Source: a bacterium
Lineage (GTDB): Bacteria > Omnitrophota > Gorgyraeia > Gygaellales > Profunditerraquicolaceae
Assembly: GCA_004298075.1 (NCBI GenBank)
Contig: SCRK01000272.1
Coordinates: forward strand, 1-6,455
Direction: 5' to 3'
DNA: 6,455 nt
Shown here: piece by piece, positions 1 to 6,455 of the stretch
Layout of the letters: every line of letters begins with the position of its first letter
Position numbering within the stretch: position 1 is the first letter of the stretch
The notes under the pieces: generated by a model
What the model was told of the DNA's origin: nothing
What the model saw: only the letters and a program-made list of their open reading frames with translations
Databases searched by the model: none
Position numbers and translations under genes: made by a program

Positions 1-833
1 GAAGGGTTTTTTACCTCCGATAAACCATGCGGCCCCATTTCAAATACGCCGATCTCGTTGGTAGAGCCGAACCTGTTCTTTACCGCCCTTAATATCCTGT
101 ATATCGCGAAACGGTCCCCTTCAAAATAAAGCACAGTATCGACAATATGCTCTAGGACGCGGGGCCCGGCCAAAGCGCCCTCCTTGGTAACATGGCCGAT
201 AATAAAAATAGAGGTATCCGTGGTCTTGGCTAATTGGGTTAGAACACCGGCGCATTCCCTTACCTGACTGACGCTGCCGGGCGAAGAACTGATAGCCGGA
301 TCAAAAATAACCTGGATAGAATCGATGATCACTGCCTGGGGTTTCAGCTTCTTGATATATTCAACGATCAAAGACAGGTCAGTCTGGTTGACGATATAAA
401 GTTTATCCGATCCGGATTCACCCAAGCGTTTGGCGCGCAGCTTGGTCTGGGCAACCGATTCCTCCCCGCTTACATAAAGCACGGAGTTACCCTGGGCGGT
501 AAGGTGGTTGGAGACCTGCAAAGAAATAGTGGATTTTCCCACGCCGGGATCCCCGCCGATAAGGATCACCGAACCTTTGACGATCCCTCCGCCTAAGACC
601 CGGTCCAGCTCGGGGACATTGGTCTTTAGCCTGTCCTCATCCCTGGCCACCACATCCTTTAAAAGCACCGGGCCGTCCTTATACAGAGAGGCCCTTTCCT
701 TTGTGCCCGAGGATGGGGCGGTATAATCCTCCTCGGTAAAAGAGTTCCAGCTGTTGCAATCCGGGCACCTGCCTAACCATTTTGGCGATTGATACCCGCA
801 AGAGGAACAGCTGAACACTGTTTTGGTCTTCAT
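1..833 (-). CDS. radA: DNA repair protein RadA (Sms), 3' end cut by the window edge
   Basis: RadA is a cytoplasmic RecA-like ATPase that drives branch migration and processing of recombination intermediates during repair. The 277 visible residues start at the ATG at 833..831. They show a four-cysteine zinc finger (C9, C12, C23, C26, in the pattern CSSCGYQSPKWLGRCPDC). A Walker A motif GDPGVGKS follows at residues 94-101, then a Walker B-like hydrophobic stretch ending in IIDSIQ. The RadA hallmark KNRFG is at residues 252-256, followed by GSTNEIGVFEM. The frame stays open to base 1. Family members are about 450-460 residues, so the C-terminal Lon-protease-like domain lies outside the window. 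The gene starts 2 nt after the mlaD stop; a weak AAGGA ribosome site lies within the last mlaD codons. The ATG start is supported because the zinc finger begins only 8 residues later, as in other RadA proteins. Identification is secure. Confidence 0.96.
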   Translation of the reverse strand, partial: MKTKTVFSCSSCGYQSPKWLGRCPDCNSWNSFTEEDYTAPSSGTKERASLYKDGPVLLKDVVARDEDRLKTNVPELDRVLGGGIVKGSVILIGGDPGVGKSTISLQVSNHLTAQGNSVLYVSGEESVAQTKLRAKRLGESGSDKLYIVNQTDLSLIVEYIKKLKPQAVIIDSIQVIFDPAISSSPGSVSQVRECAGVLTQLAKTTDTSIFIIGHVTKEGALAGPRVLEHIVDTVLYFEGDRFAIYRILRAVKNRFGSTNEIGVFEMGPHGLSEVKNP

Positions 834-835
834 TA

Positions 836-1450
836 CTATTTCTTTTCCTTGGTCTTGTAAAATAACTTCCAGGGATGGTTGCGGATATCGGTGACCAGGG
901 CATCCAGCTGATTATAGATATCATCGTCATAAATAAGCTTGCCCAATGAGCCCTCTTTGTTCCTTATCTTGGCGATCCCGTCATCCAGGTTACGCAATAT
1001 GTTCTCCGCCCGGTTAAATATCTGGTGCATAGGCAAGGGATCCCTGCCTATCAATGAATCATTGGCCTTAAGGCAATTAGCGTAATCCTTTCCCGGCATT
1101 ATCTCTATGTATTTCTCGCCCAGTAACCCCAGGGTATTTACCCAGACAGAGGAATCAGCGGGTATTTTAATGTTGTTCCTGAGCCAGATATCCAGGCGCA
1201 CGTTAGAGCGATTCTCCTGCGGGATAAAACTCAGATCAACCTTCTTTACCTCCCCCACATCAACCCCGGAAAAACGCACCGGAGCTCCCACTTTTACCCC
1301 GTTGACAAAATTAAAATTGAGATTGATATGGTAACCCGAACTCCAGGTCTTAAAACCGCCTATGGATAATATAAAGATGCCCAGGATGACCAGCCCCACA
1401 AAAACAAAGATGCCTACCTTTAATTCTAATTTGGTTTTACCGAATATCAT
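836..1450 (-). CDS. mlaD: MlaD-type MCE-domain lipid-transport subunit
   Basis: This is the substrate-binding subunit of a phospholipid ABC transporter. MCE proteins are anchored in the inner membrane and form hexameric rings in the periplasm that carry lipids between the membranes. The 204-residue protein has a short basic N-terminus (MIFGKTKLELK), one membrane segment at about residues 12-31, and a single MCE domain at about 38-120. Typical MCE patterns are GVKVGAPVRFSGVDVGEVKKV (51-71) and IPADSSVWVNTLGLLGEKYIEI (about 97-118). A helical tail follows (about 140-195) with GSLGKLIYDDDIYNQLD and IRNHPWKLF, patterns common in longer MCE proteins. The length is somewhat above that of E. coli MlaD (about 183). 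It begins 12 nt after the ATPase gene with a good ribosome site, and ends 2 nt before radA. The family is certain; the direction of transport and exact lipid cannot be read from the sequence. Confidence 0.93.
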   Translation of the reverse strand: MIFGKTKLELKVGIFVFVGLVILGIFILSIGGFKTWSSGYHINLNFNFVNGVKVGAPVRFSGVDVGEVKKVDLSFIPQENRSNVRLDIWLRNNIKIPADSSVWVNTLGLLGEKYIEIMPGKDYANCLKANDSLIGRDPLPMHQIFNRAENILRNLDDGIAKIRNKEGSLGKLIYDDDIYNQLDALVTDIRNHPWKLFYKTKEKK

Positions 1451-1455
1451 CTCAT

Positions 1456-1460
1456 CCTCC
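1456..1460 (-). promoter_or_regulatory. Ribosome binding site of the mlaD-type gene
   Basis: GGAGG lies 5 nt before the ATG at 1450..1448, in the 12-nt gap after the mlaF stop codon. It supports this start and is among the strongest ribosome sites in the cluster. Confidence 0.75.
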
Positions 1461-1462
1461 GC

Positions 1463-2224
1463 TTATCTGGAATAGCCAATTGACTCGGTTATCGGGCCTT
1501 TGGAGAGCCCGTTGATGAACTGGTGCACTACCGGATCCTGGGCAGCCTGGATCTCGCTCGGCGTGCCCTCTATAATTATCTTTCCCTCGTACATCATCGC
1601 GATCTTATCGGCAACGTGGTAGGCGCTCTTCATATCATGAGTGACCACGACCGCGGTTACCTTTAATTTATCGTGCAAAGAACGGATAAGTTCATTGATG
1701 CTGTCGGCGGTTATAGGGTCAACCCCGGTAGTCGGCTCATCATAGAGGATGATCTCAGGGCGGATGCAGATCGCCCTGGCCAAAGCCACGCGCTTCTTCA
1801 TCCCGCCGCTTAACTCAACGGGCATAAGATTGCCGATACCGCCTAAACCCACCAGATGCAGGGATTCCTCCACGCGCTCAGCCAGTTCTTTCTGCGCGAT
1901 ATGCGTGTGTTCAATAAGGCTAAAGCCCACATTATCGGCGACATTCATGGAATCAAAGAGCGCCCCGCCCTGGAAGACCATGCTGATCTTAAAACGCAGT
2001 TCATCCAATTCCAAGGGGTTTAATTTAGCCACCTCTTTACCTTCAACCAAAACCCTGCCATGCTCGGGCTTTAGCAGGCCCACGATATGCTTAAGCAGCA
2101 CGGATTTGCCGCAGCCCGACCTTCCGATGATCACGCAGGTCTGGCCTTTCTCTATATTAAGGCTCAGGTTGTTCAAGACCTGATGATTATTGAAGTGTTT
2201 GCTTAACTCCCGGATCTCGATCAT
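1463..2224 (-). CDS. mlaF: MlaF-type ABC transporter ATPase (phospholipid transport)
   Basis: This is the cytoplasmic ATPase that powers the MlaE permease. The 253-residue protein carries a complete ABC motif set: Walker A GRSGCGKS (34-41), Q-loop Q85 in the MlaF-like sequence FQGGALFDSMNV, signature LSGGM (138-142), Walker B IILYDEP (158-164) with catalytic E163, and H-loop H196 in VTHDM. The pattern LYDEPTTGVDPITAD and the C-terminal DPVVHQFINGLSKGPI are typical of MlaF rather than of import ATPases for sugars or amino acids. The tail after GLSKGP is short (about 10 residues), and the whole protein is about 16 residues shorter than E. coli MlaF (about 269). It starts 3 nt after the permease stop. 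No clear Shine-Dalgarno sequence precedes it, so its translation probably depends on ribosomes finishing the permease gene. Function as ATPase is secure; the Mla assignment rests on motifs and both neighbours. Confidence 0.94.
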   Translation of the reverse strand: MIEIRELSKHFNNHQVLNNLSLNIEKGQTCVIIGRSGCGKSVLLKHIVGLLKPEHGRVLVEGKEVAKLNPLELDELRFKISMVFQGGALFDSMNVADNVGFSLIEHTHIAQKELAERVEESLHLVGLGGIGNLMPVELSGGMKKRVALARAICIRPEIILYDEPTTGVDPITADSINELIRSLHDKLKVTAVVVTHDMKSAYHVADKIAMMYEGKIIIEGTPSEIQAAQDPVVHQFINGLSKGPITESIGYSR

Positions 2225-2227
2225 TTT

Positions 2228-3016
2228 TTAAGGAAATATAAAATAAAACAGCGCGGTGAAGAAGCAGTCCGCGGCAATGATCATGATAAAAGTAAAAACC
2301 ACCGATCGGGTAGTCGCCTTGCCCACCCCCTCTGCCCCGCCTTCAACATTAAAGCCCTCATAACAGCTTACCAAAGCTATGACCATCCCGAAGATCCAGG
2401 ATTTAAATAAGCCGGTAAAAAGATCCTTGTAAAGCAGCGCGGAAAAAGTGACATGCATATACATGCTGCTGGTGATCCCCAGCTTGAACACGCAGATAAT
2501 GTAGCTTCCCAGGATGCCGATGATATTGGCATAGAGGGTCAATACTGGAAGCATGATACTTAAAGCCACAAAACGGGGGACAACCAGGTATTTTACGGGG
2601 TTAGTTGCCAGGGTCTCCAGCGCGTCGATCTGCTCGGTGACCTGCATGGAGCCAAGCTCGGCTGTGTTGGATGCCCCGACGCGTCCGGCGACGATCAGGG
2701 CGGTGATCACCGGGCCCAGTTCGCGCACGACGGTTAAAGCCACCAGGCTGGCAATATAGATCTCCGAGCCGATGCGCTGCATGAAATACGCCGTCTGCAA
2801 AGCAAAGATAAAACCGATGAAGAGGGCTACCAGCGCGACGATGGGAAAACTTTCGTAGCCTGCCTTTTTGGCCTGCTCAAATATGCGCTGCCACTTATAC
2901 GGCGGCTTAAAGGTCAAATATATGGTTTGCCATGCCAGATTAGAGAGGCCGCCAAAAAAACTCATGCATGAGATGACCCTATGGCCTATAGTAATAAAAA
3001 AATCAGTGAACATCAT
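2228..3016 (-). CDS. mlaE: MlaE-type ABC transporter permease (phospholipid transport)
   Basis: This is the integral inner-membrane subunit of the lipid transporter, forming a dimer that joins the MCE ring outside to the ATPase inside. It has 262 residues, the usual MlaE length (about 260). An N-terminal amphipathic or elbow helix lies at about 8-33. Hydrophobic segments follow at about 57-76, 85-112, 142-173, 205-220 and 237-260. The family signature is clear: RELGPVITALIVAGRVGAS (98-116), AELGSMQVTEQIDALE (119-134) and the late motif GGAEGVGKATTRSVV (226-240). The EQIDALE segment is the family's conserved cytoplasmic stretch and probably contacts the ATPase. The ATG at 3016 overlaps the clpC stop as ATGA. 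A second ATG at 3013 is possible but lies farther from the AGGAG at 3028-3032. No MlaB (STAS) or MlaC partner is encoded in the window. Confidence 0.94.
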   Translation of the reverse strand: MMFTDFFITIGHRVISCMSFFGGLSNLAWQTIYLTFKPPYKWQRIFEQAKKAGYESFPIVALVALFIGFIFALQTAYFMQRIGSEIYIASLVALTVVRELGPVITALIVAGRVGASNTAELGSMQVTEQIDALETLATNPVKYLVVPRFVALSIMLPVLTLYANIIGILGSYIICVFKLGITSSMYMHVTFSALLYKDLFTGLFKSWIFGMVIALVSCYEGFNVEGGAEGVGKATTRSVVFTFIMIIAADCFFTALFYFIFP

Positions 3017-5433
3017 TCAAAAAGAAGCTCCTCATTCTTACGGGTTACCTTGACCACCGAACCTTCCTTGTATTTCTTAGAGATGATCTCTTGAGCCAGA
3101 GGATCCTCAAGGTACCTTTGAATGGTCCTCTTCAAGGGCCGGGCTCCGAATACCGGATCAAACCCTTTCTCAACCAGGAATTCCTTGGCCTCCCTGCTGA
3201 CCTCCATAGATATCCCCTGTTCTTTAAGCCGGTTGACCACATAGCCGACTTCAATATCGATGATACTCATCAGGTCATCCTTGACCAGCTGCCGGAAGAC
3301 TATGATATCGTCGATGCGGTTTAGGAACTCCGGCTTGAAAGAATGTTTTACCGCCTCAAGCAGTTTGTCCTTCATATCCTGATAGGTAAGCTCATCCTTC
3401 TGCGCCTTAAAGCCGAGAGAACCGGTCTTGCGGATAAGTTCAGCCCCGACATTGGAGGTCATAATAATTATCGTATTCCTGAAATCCACTTTGCGGCCCA
3501 GGCTATCGGTAAGCCGGCCGTCCTCAAAGACCTGCAGCAGTAAATTGAAAACATCCGGATGCGCTTTTTCTATCTCATCCAGGAGGATGACCGCGTAAGG
3601 CCTGCGCCGTACCCTTTCCGTCAGCTGGCCCCCCTCTTCATACCCAACATATCCCGGAGGAGCGCCGATGAGACGCGAAACATTGAATTTCTCCATATAC
3701 TCCGACATATCAAACTGCAGGAGCGCGTCTTCATCCCCGAACATAAATTCCGCCAGGGCGCGGGCCAACAGGGTCTTTCCTACGCCGGTGGGGCCTAAGA
3801 ATATAAAAGAACCTATCGGCCGTTTAGGATCCTTGATCCCGGCGCGCGATCTGCGCACCGCGTGGGCAATAGCGTCGATGGCCTCATTCTGGCCGATCAC
3901 CCGCTTATGCAATTCCTCTTCTATCTTAAGCAGCTTTTCGCTTTCTTTTTCCTCCAGCCTGAAAATAGGTATCCCGGTCCACTGGGCGACTATCTTGGCA
4001 ATGTCCTCCTCGCCCAGCTCCGGCCGCATCTTATCCTTTGCCTGGCTCCACTCCTTATTCAATTTCTCCAGTTCCTGGCGGGCAGTCCTTTCCTGGTCGC
4101 GTAAAGAGGCGGCCTTTTCAAAATCCTGGCTCTTGATGTAAGATTCTTTTTCCTTACGCAGAGATTCGACATTGGCCTCTAATTTCTTGATGTCGGGAGG
4201 CACCACCAAAACATTTAAACGCGCCCGCGAACCTGCCTCATCGATCAGGTCAATGGCCTTATCCGGCATAAACCTCCCGGAAATATAGCGGTCGGATAAT
4301 TTTGCCGCTGCCTCCAGGGCCTCATCCTTAAAAACAACCCGGTGGTGCGCTTCGTACCTGTCGCGCAGGCCCTTTAATATTTTTATAGTCTGCTCCACTG
4401 TCGGCGGGTCAACCATGATCGTCTGGAACCTGCGCTCAAGGGCAGCATCCTTTTCGATATATTTGCGGTATTCATCCATGGTAGTGGCGCCTATACACTG
4501 CATCTCTCCGCGGGAAAGCGCGGGCTTCATGATATTGGAAGCATCAATCGCCCCCTCCGCGGCCCCGGCCCCCACTAAGGTGTGCAGCTCATCTATAAAG
4601 ATAATTACATCCTGGGAACGTTTTATCTCCTCCATTATCGCTTTGATCCTCTCCTCGAACTGACCGCGGTACTTGGTCCCGGCAACCATAAGCGCTAAGT
4701 CCAAAACTACGATGCGCTTGCCCCTTAGAATTTCGGGGACATTCCCGGCAATGATCAATTGAGCCAGTCCTTCCACTATCGCGGTCTTGCCCACGCCGGC
4801 CTCTCCCAGTAACACAGGGTTATTTTTAGTGCGCCGGCTTAAGACCTGGATCACCCTTTCGATCTCCTGCGTACGGTCAATGACCGGGTCCAGTTTATTT
4901 TCGCGCGCCAATGCCGTAAGGTCCCTGCCAAAAGCATCCAGGGCGGGAGTTTTTGTTTTGGCGGCCTGCGCCCCAGGCTGGCTCATCCCCGGTAACGCAG
5001 AACCCAAAAGCTCCATTACTTCATTGCGCACGGAATTGAGGTCCATCCCTAAATTCATCAGCACTTGGCTGGCGATCCCCTCTCCTTCGCGGATAAGGCC
5101 GAGCAGCAAATGCTCTGTGCCGATATAATTATGCCCCAGTGAACGCGCCTCTTCGGCAGCCAACTCCAGGGCTTTTTTGGCCCGCGGGGTAAAAGGAATA
5201 TCCCCGATGATCTGGGTAGTCGGCCCGGGCTGGACAAGTTTTTCAATCTCAAGCCTTATATTTTCAAGGGAAACCCCCATCTTCTGCAATACCGCCGCGG
5301 CCACCCCTTCCCCTTCGCGGATCAATCCCAGCAGTATATGCTCGGTCCCGATATAGTCGTGGTTAAAACGCCTTGCCTCTTCCTTTGCCAGGATGATTAC
5401 TTTTCTTGCCCTTTCCGTAAAACGATTAAACAT
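3013..5433 (-). CDS. clpC: ATP-dependent unfoldase ClpC (Clp/Hsp100 AAA+ family)
   Basis: ClpC is a cytoplasmic hexameric unfoldase that feeds substrates to the ClpP peptidase. In bacteria with McsB it recognises arginine-phosphorylated proteins. The 806-residue protein is full length and has two Clp-N repeats (about 4-67 and 79-145, each with the YIGTEHxLLGLIREGEG pattern). The first AAA+ module has Walker A GEAGVGKT (210-217), Walker B IIFIDE (277-282), pore loop KYRG (254-257) and arginine pair R334/R335. A short coiled-coil middle domain contains a UVR-like motif (about 432-456). The second AAA+ module has Walker A GPTGVGKT (547-554), Walker B ILLDE (616-620), pore loop GYVGY (594-598), LNRIDD with R706, and GARPLKR sensor 2 (763-769). 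The LGF at 673-675 sits where the ClpP-docking loop is found, so it should work with ClpP. It starts 14 nt after mcsB with a strong ribosome site. The short middle domain argues for ClpC over ClpB. Confidence 0.97.
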   Translation of the reverse strand: MFNRFTERARKVIILAKEEARRFNHDYIGTEHILLGLIREGEGVAAAVLQKMGVSLENIRLEIEKLVQPGPTTQIIGDIPFTPRAKKALELAAEEARSLGHNYIGTEHLLLGLIREGEGIASQVLMNLGMDLNSVRNEVMELLGSALPGMSQPGAQAAKTKTPALDAFGRDLTALARENKLDPVIDRTQEIERVIQVLSRRTKNNPVLLGEAGVGKTAIVEGLAQLIIAGNVPEILRGKRIVVLDLALMVAGTKYRGQFEERIKAIMEEIKRSQDVIIFIDELHTLVGAGAAEGAIDASNIMKPALSRGEMQCIGATTMDEYRKYIEKDAALERRFQTIMVDPPTVEQTIKILKGLRDRYEAHHRVVFKDEALEAAAKLSDRYISGRFMPDKAIDLIDEAGSRARLNVLVVPPDIKKLEANVESLRKEKESYIKSQDFEKAASLRDQERTARQELEKLNKEWSQAKDKMRPELGEEDIAKIVAQWTGIPIFRLEEKESEKLLKIEEELHKRVIGQNEAIDAIAHAVRRSRAGIKDPKRPIGSFIFLGPTGVGKTLLARALAEFMFGDEDALLQFDMSEYMEKFNVSRLIGAPPGYVGYEEGGQLTERVRRRPYAVILLDEIEKAHPDVFNLLLQVFEDGRLTDSLGRKVDFRNTIIIMTSNVGAELIRKTGSLGFKAQKDELTYQDMKDKLLEAVKHSFKPEFLNRIDDIIVFRQLVKDDLMSIIDIEVGYVVNRLKEQGISMEVSREAKEFLVEKGFDPVFGARPLKRTIQRYLEDPLAQEIISKKYKEGSVVKVTRKNEELLFE
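3028..3032 (-). promoter_or_regulatory. Ribosome binding site of the mlaE-type gene, inside the end of clpC
   Basis: AGGAG lies within the last clpC codons, 11 nt before the ATG at 3016 and 14 nt before the in-frame ATG at 3013. The spacing favours the upstream ATG, which overlaps the clpC stop codon. At 11 nt the spacing is long, so re-initiation by ribosomes ending clpC may contribute. Confidence 0.55.
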
Positions 5434-5438
5434 GTCTT

Positions 5439-5444
5439 CTCCTT
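5439..5444 (-). promoter_or_regulatory. Ribosome binding site of clpC
   Basis: AAGGAG ends 5 nt before the ATG at 5433..5431, within the 14-nt gap after the mcsB stop codon. It fixes the clpC start, and the protein beginning MFNRFTERARK matches the usual ClpC N-terminus. Confidence 0.8.
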
Positions 5445-5447
5445 AGA

Positions 5448-6455
5448 TTATATTAAGTTGAGTTTTTTGCGAATTAATTCCGCCCTCTTTAAATCCCTTT
5501 CATCAGAGGATAATTTCTTATTCTCTATTTTTTGCAGGTGCGCCGGCTGTGTAGTGATGAAAAGTTCATTGATGGTGCGGCGGTCAATATCCTTAACCAT
5601 GCCCAGATCACTTCCCAGCCTGACCATAGAGAGCAGCTCAATTGTCTCCTGGCTGGTGATAATCCGCGCGCTCTTTAAAATACCGAAGGAGCGGTTTATC
5701 CTATCCTCCAAAACATCCCGGTTCTTAGAGAGAAGTATCTGGCGCGCCTGGGCCTCCTGTTCAATGATCTGGCGGATCAAACCGTTGATATTCTCGATTA
5801 TTTCATCCTCACTGTGCCCCAGGGAAACCTGGTTGGAGATCTGGAAGAAATTTCCGCTGGCCTGGGTCCCCTCCCCGTAAAGCCCGCGGGTGGTAAAGCT
5901 TAATTTGGAGACAGCTGCCAGCACCCGTTCTATCTGGCGGCTCATTACCAAAGCAGGAAGATGCAGCATGACCGAACCGCGCATCCCTGTGCCCGTATTG
6001 GTTGGGCAGGCAGTCAGGTATCCAAAATCATCAAGATAAGCGTAATCCAGGGCTTTTGCCAATTCATCATCCAAACGGTTAATTATGCTCCATGCCTCAA
6101 AAAGATTAAACCCGGACTGCATCAGCTGTATCCGCAGATGATCCTCTTCATTGATCATCACCGCGATTATCTCTTCATCATCGACCAGAAGGGCCTTTTT
6201 TTCGGTTTTCTGGGTATGCTCGATGGACATAAGGTGCCGCTCCACTAAAAACTGTTTATCTATGGAATCCAGCTCCCCCAACACAAAAAGCGTGGAGCTT
6301 TTAAGCATATCTATCTTGGCGACGGCGGCCTTTATATCATTCAAAACCCCGTCCAGCTGGGCCTTGCTTGCCCAGTGGGGAAAAGGGTATTGGCTTAAGT
6401 TCCTGGCCAGGCGGATCCTGCTTGAGATAACGATATCCGAATTCGGGCCTGTGCC
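5448..6455 (-). CDS. mcsB: Protein-arginine kinase McsB, 5' end cut by the window edge
   Basis: McsB transfers phosphate from ATP to arginine side chains of proteins, marking them for unfolding by ClpC and breakdown by ClpP; in Firmicutes it also inactivates the repressor CtsR. The 335 visible residues stay open to base 6455, and only about 17 N-terminal residues appear to be missing compared with B. subtilis McsB. Phosphagen-kinase motifs are clear, numbered in the visible part: SSRIRLARN (11-19), INEEDHLRIQ (101-110), YLTACPTNTGTG (146-157) with the conserved cysteine at 150, and RGLYGEGTQASGNFFQISNQ (190-209). The McsB-specific phosphoarginine-binding motif RDxxRA is present as RDLKRA (320-325, bases 5481-5498), separating it from arginine or creatine kinases. 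A TTG at 6344 could look like a start but cuts away the essential SSRIRLAR segment, so it is not the true start. The partner gene mcsA, if present, would lie beyond the right edge. Confidence 0.96.
   Translation of the reverse strand, partial: GTGPNSDIVISSRIRLARNLSQYPFPHWASKAQLDGVLNDIKAAVAKIDMLKSSTLFVLGELDSIDKQFLVERHLMSIEHTQKTEKKALLVDDEEIIAVMINEEDHLRIQLMQSGFNLFEAWSIINRLDDELAKALDYAYLDDFGYLTACPTNTGTGMRGSVMLHLPALVMSRQIERVLAAVSKLSFTTRGLYGEGTQASGNFFQISNQVSLGHSEDEIIENINGLIRQIIEQEAQARQILLSKNRDVLEDRINRSFGILKSARIITSQETIELLSMVRLGSDLGMVKDIDRRTINELFITTQPAHLQKIENKKLSSDERDLKRAELIRKKLNLI

Noticed and set aside
679..930. Minus-strand 83-codon open frame across the mlaD-radA junction
   Set aside because: It overlaps both genes in another frame. 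The mlaD tail and the RadA zinc finger are conserved in the accepted frames, so this one is not coding.
3668..4141. Plus-strand open frame of 157 codons opposite clpC
   Set aside because: It lies entirely antisense to the conserved clpC coding sequence. Its serine-, arginine- and phenylalanine-rich translation resembles no family and is a reading-frame shadow.
3013..5433. ClpB disaggregase as an alternative identity for the Clp gene
   Set aside because: The middle domain is short with a UVR-like motif instead of the long ClpB coiled coil. An LGF ClpP-docking loop is present, and the neighbour is mcsB, all pointing to ClpC.
5434..5447. Possible promoter or terminator between mcsB and clpC
   Set aside because: The gap is only 14 nt and is filled by the clpC ribosome site; no hairpin with a T-run or convincing -35/-10 pair is visible.
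5338..5880. Plus-strand open frame of 180 codons across the mcsB-clpC junction
   Set aside because: It is antisense to two well-supported genes, has no sensible domain pattern and no convincing ribosome site; its openness follows from codon use on the other strand.
5448..6344. Short mcsB starting at a TTG at 6344
   Set aside because: The same frame continues upstream to the window edge and encodes SDIVISSRIRLARN, a conserved essential part of McsB, so the true start is outside the window.

Overview
All six genes in this window lie on the minus strand and read right to left. In transcription order they are: protein-arginine kinase mcsB (5' end cut by the right edge), the Clp unfoldase clpC, a three-gene MlaE/MlaF/MlaD-type phospholipid ABC transporter, and the recombination/repair ATPase radA (3' part cut by the left edge). 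The junctions are 14 nt, a 4-nt ATGA overlap, 3 nt, 12 nt and 2 nt. No stretch is long enough for an internal terminator, so this looks like one continuous transcription unit with its promoter beyond the right edge. There is no non-coding stretch of any size. I see no RNA gene, mobile element, CRISPR array or long repeat.

The order mcsB-clpC-radA is familiar from Gram-positive ctsR-mcsA-mcsB-clpC-radA stress operons. An MCE-domain lipid transporter of the MlaFED type belongs to bacteria with an outer membrane. The combination points to a diderm lineage that keeps the McsB/ClpC system, such as an uncultured PVC-related or Omnitrophota-like bacterium. This is inference from gene content and moderate base composition. 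No taxonomic marker gene is present and the lineage is uncertain.

Region by region: 5448-6455 is McsB, which marks proteins by phosphorylating arginines. 3013-5433 is ClpC, the AAA+ unfoldase expected to recognise such marked proteins and pass them to ClpP (not in the window). 2228-3016, 1463-2224 and 836-1450 are the permease, ATPase and membrane-anchored MCE subunit of a phospholipid transporter. 1-833 is the zinc-finger and RecA-like ATPase part of RadA.

The first pair forms a clear functional module (mark, then unfold and degrade) and the middle three form another (envelope lipid transport). RadA acts on recombination intermediates. The main point of interest is the lipid-transport cassette placed between clpC and radA, with clpC-mlaE coupled by a start/stop overlap. 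Every gene belongs to a known family, and I found no convincing new system.
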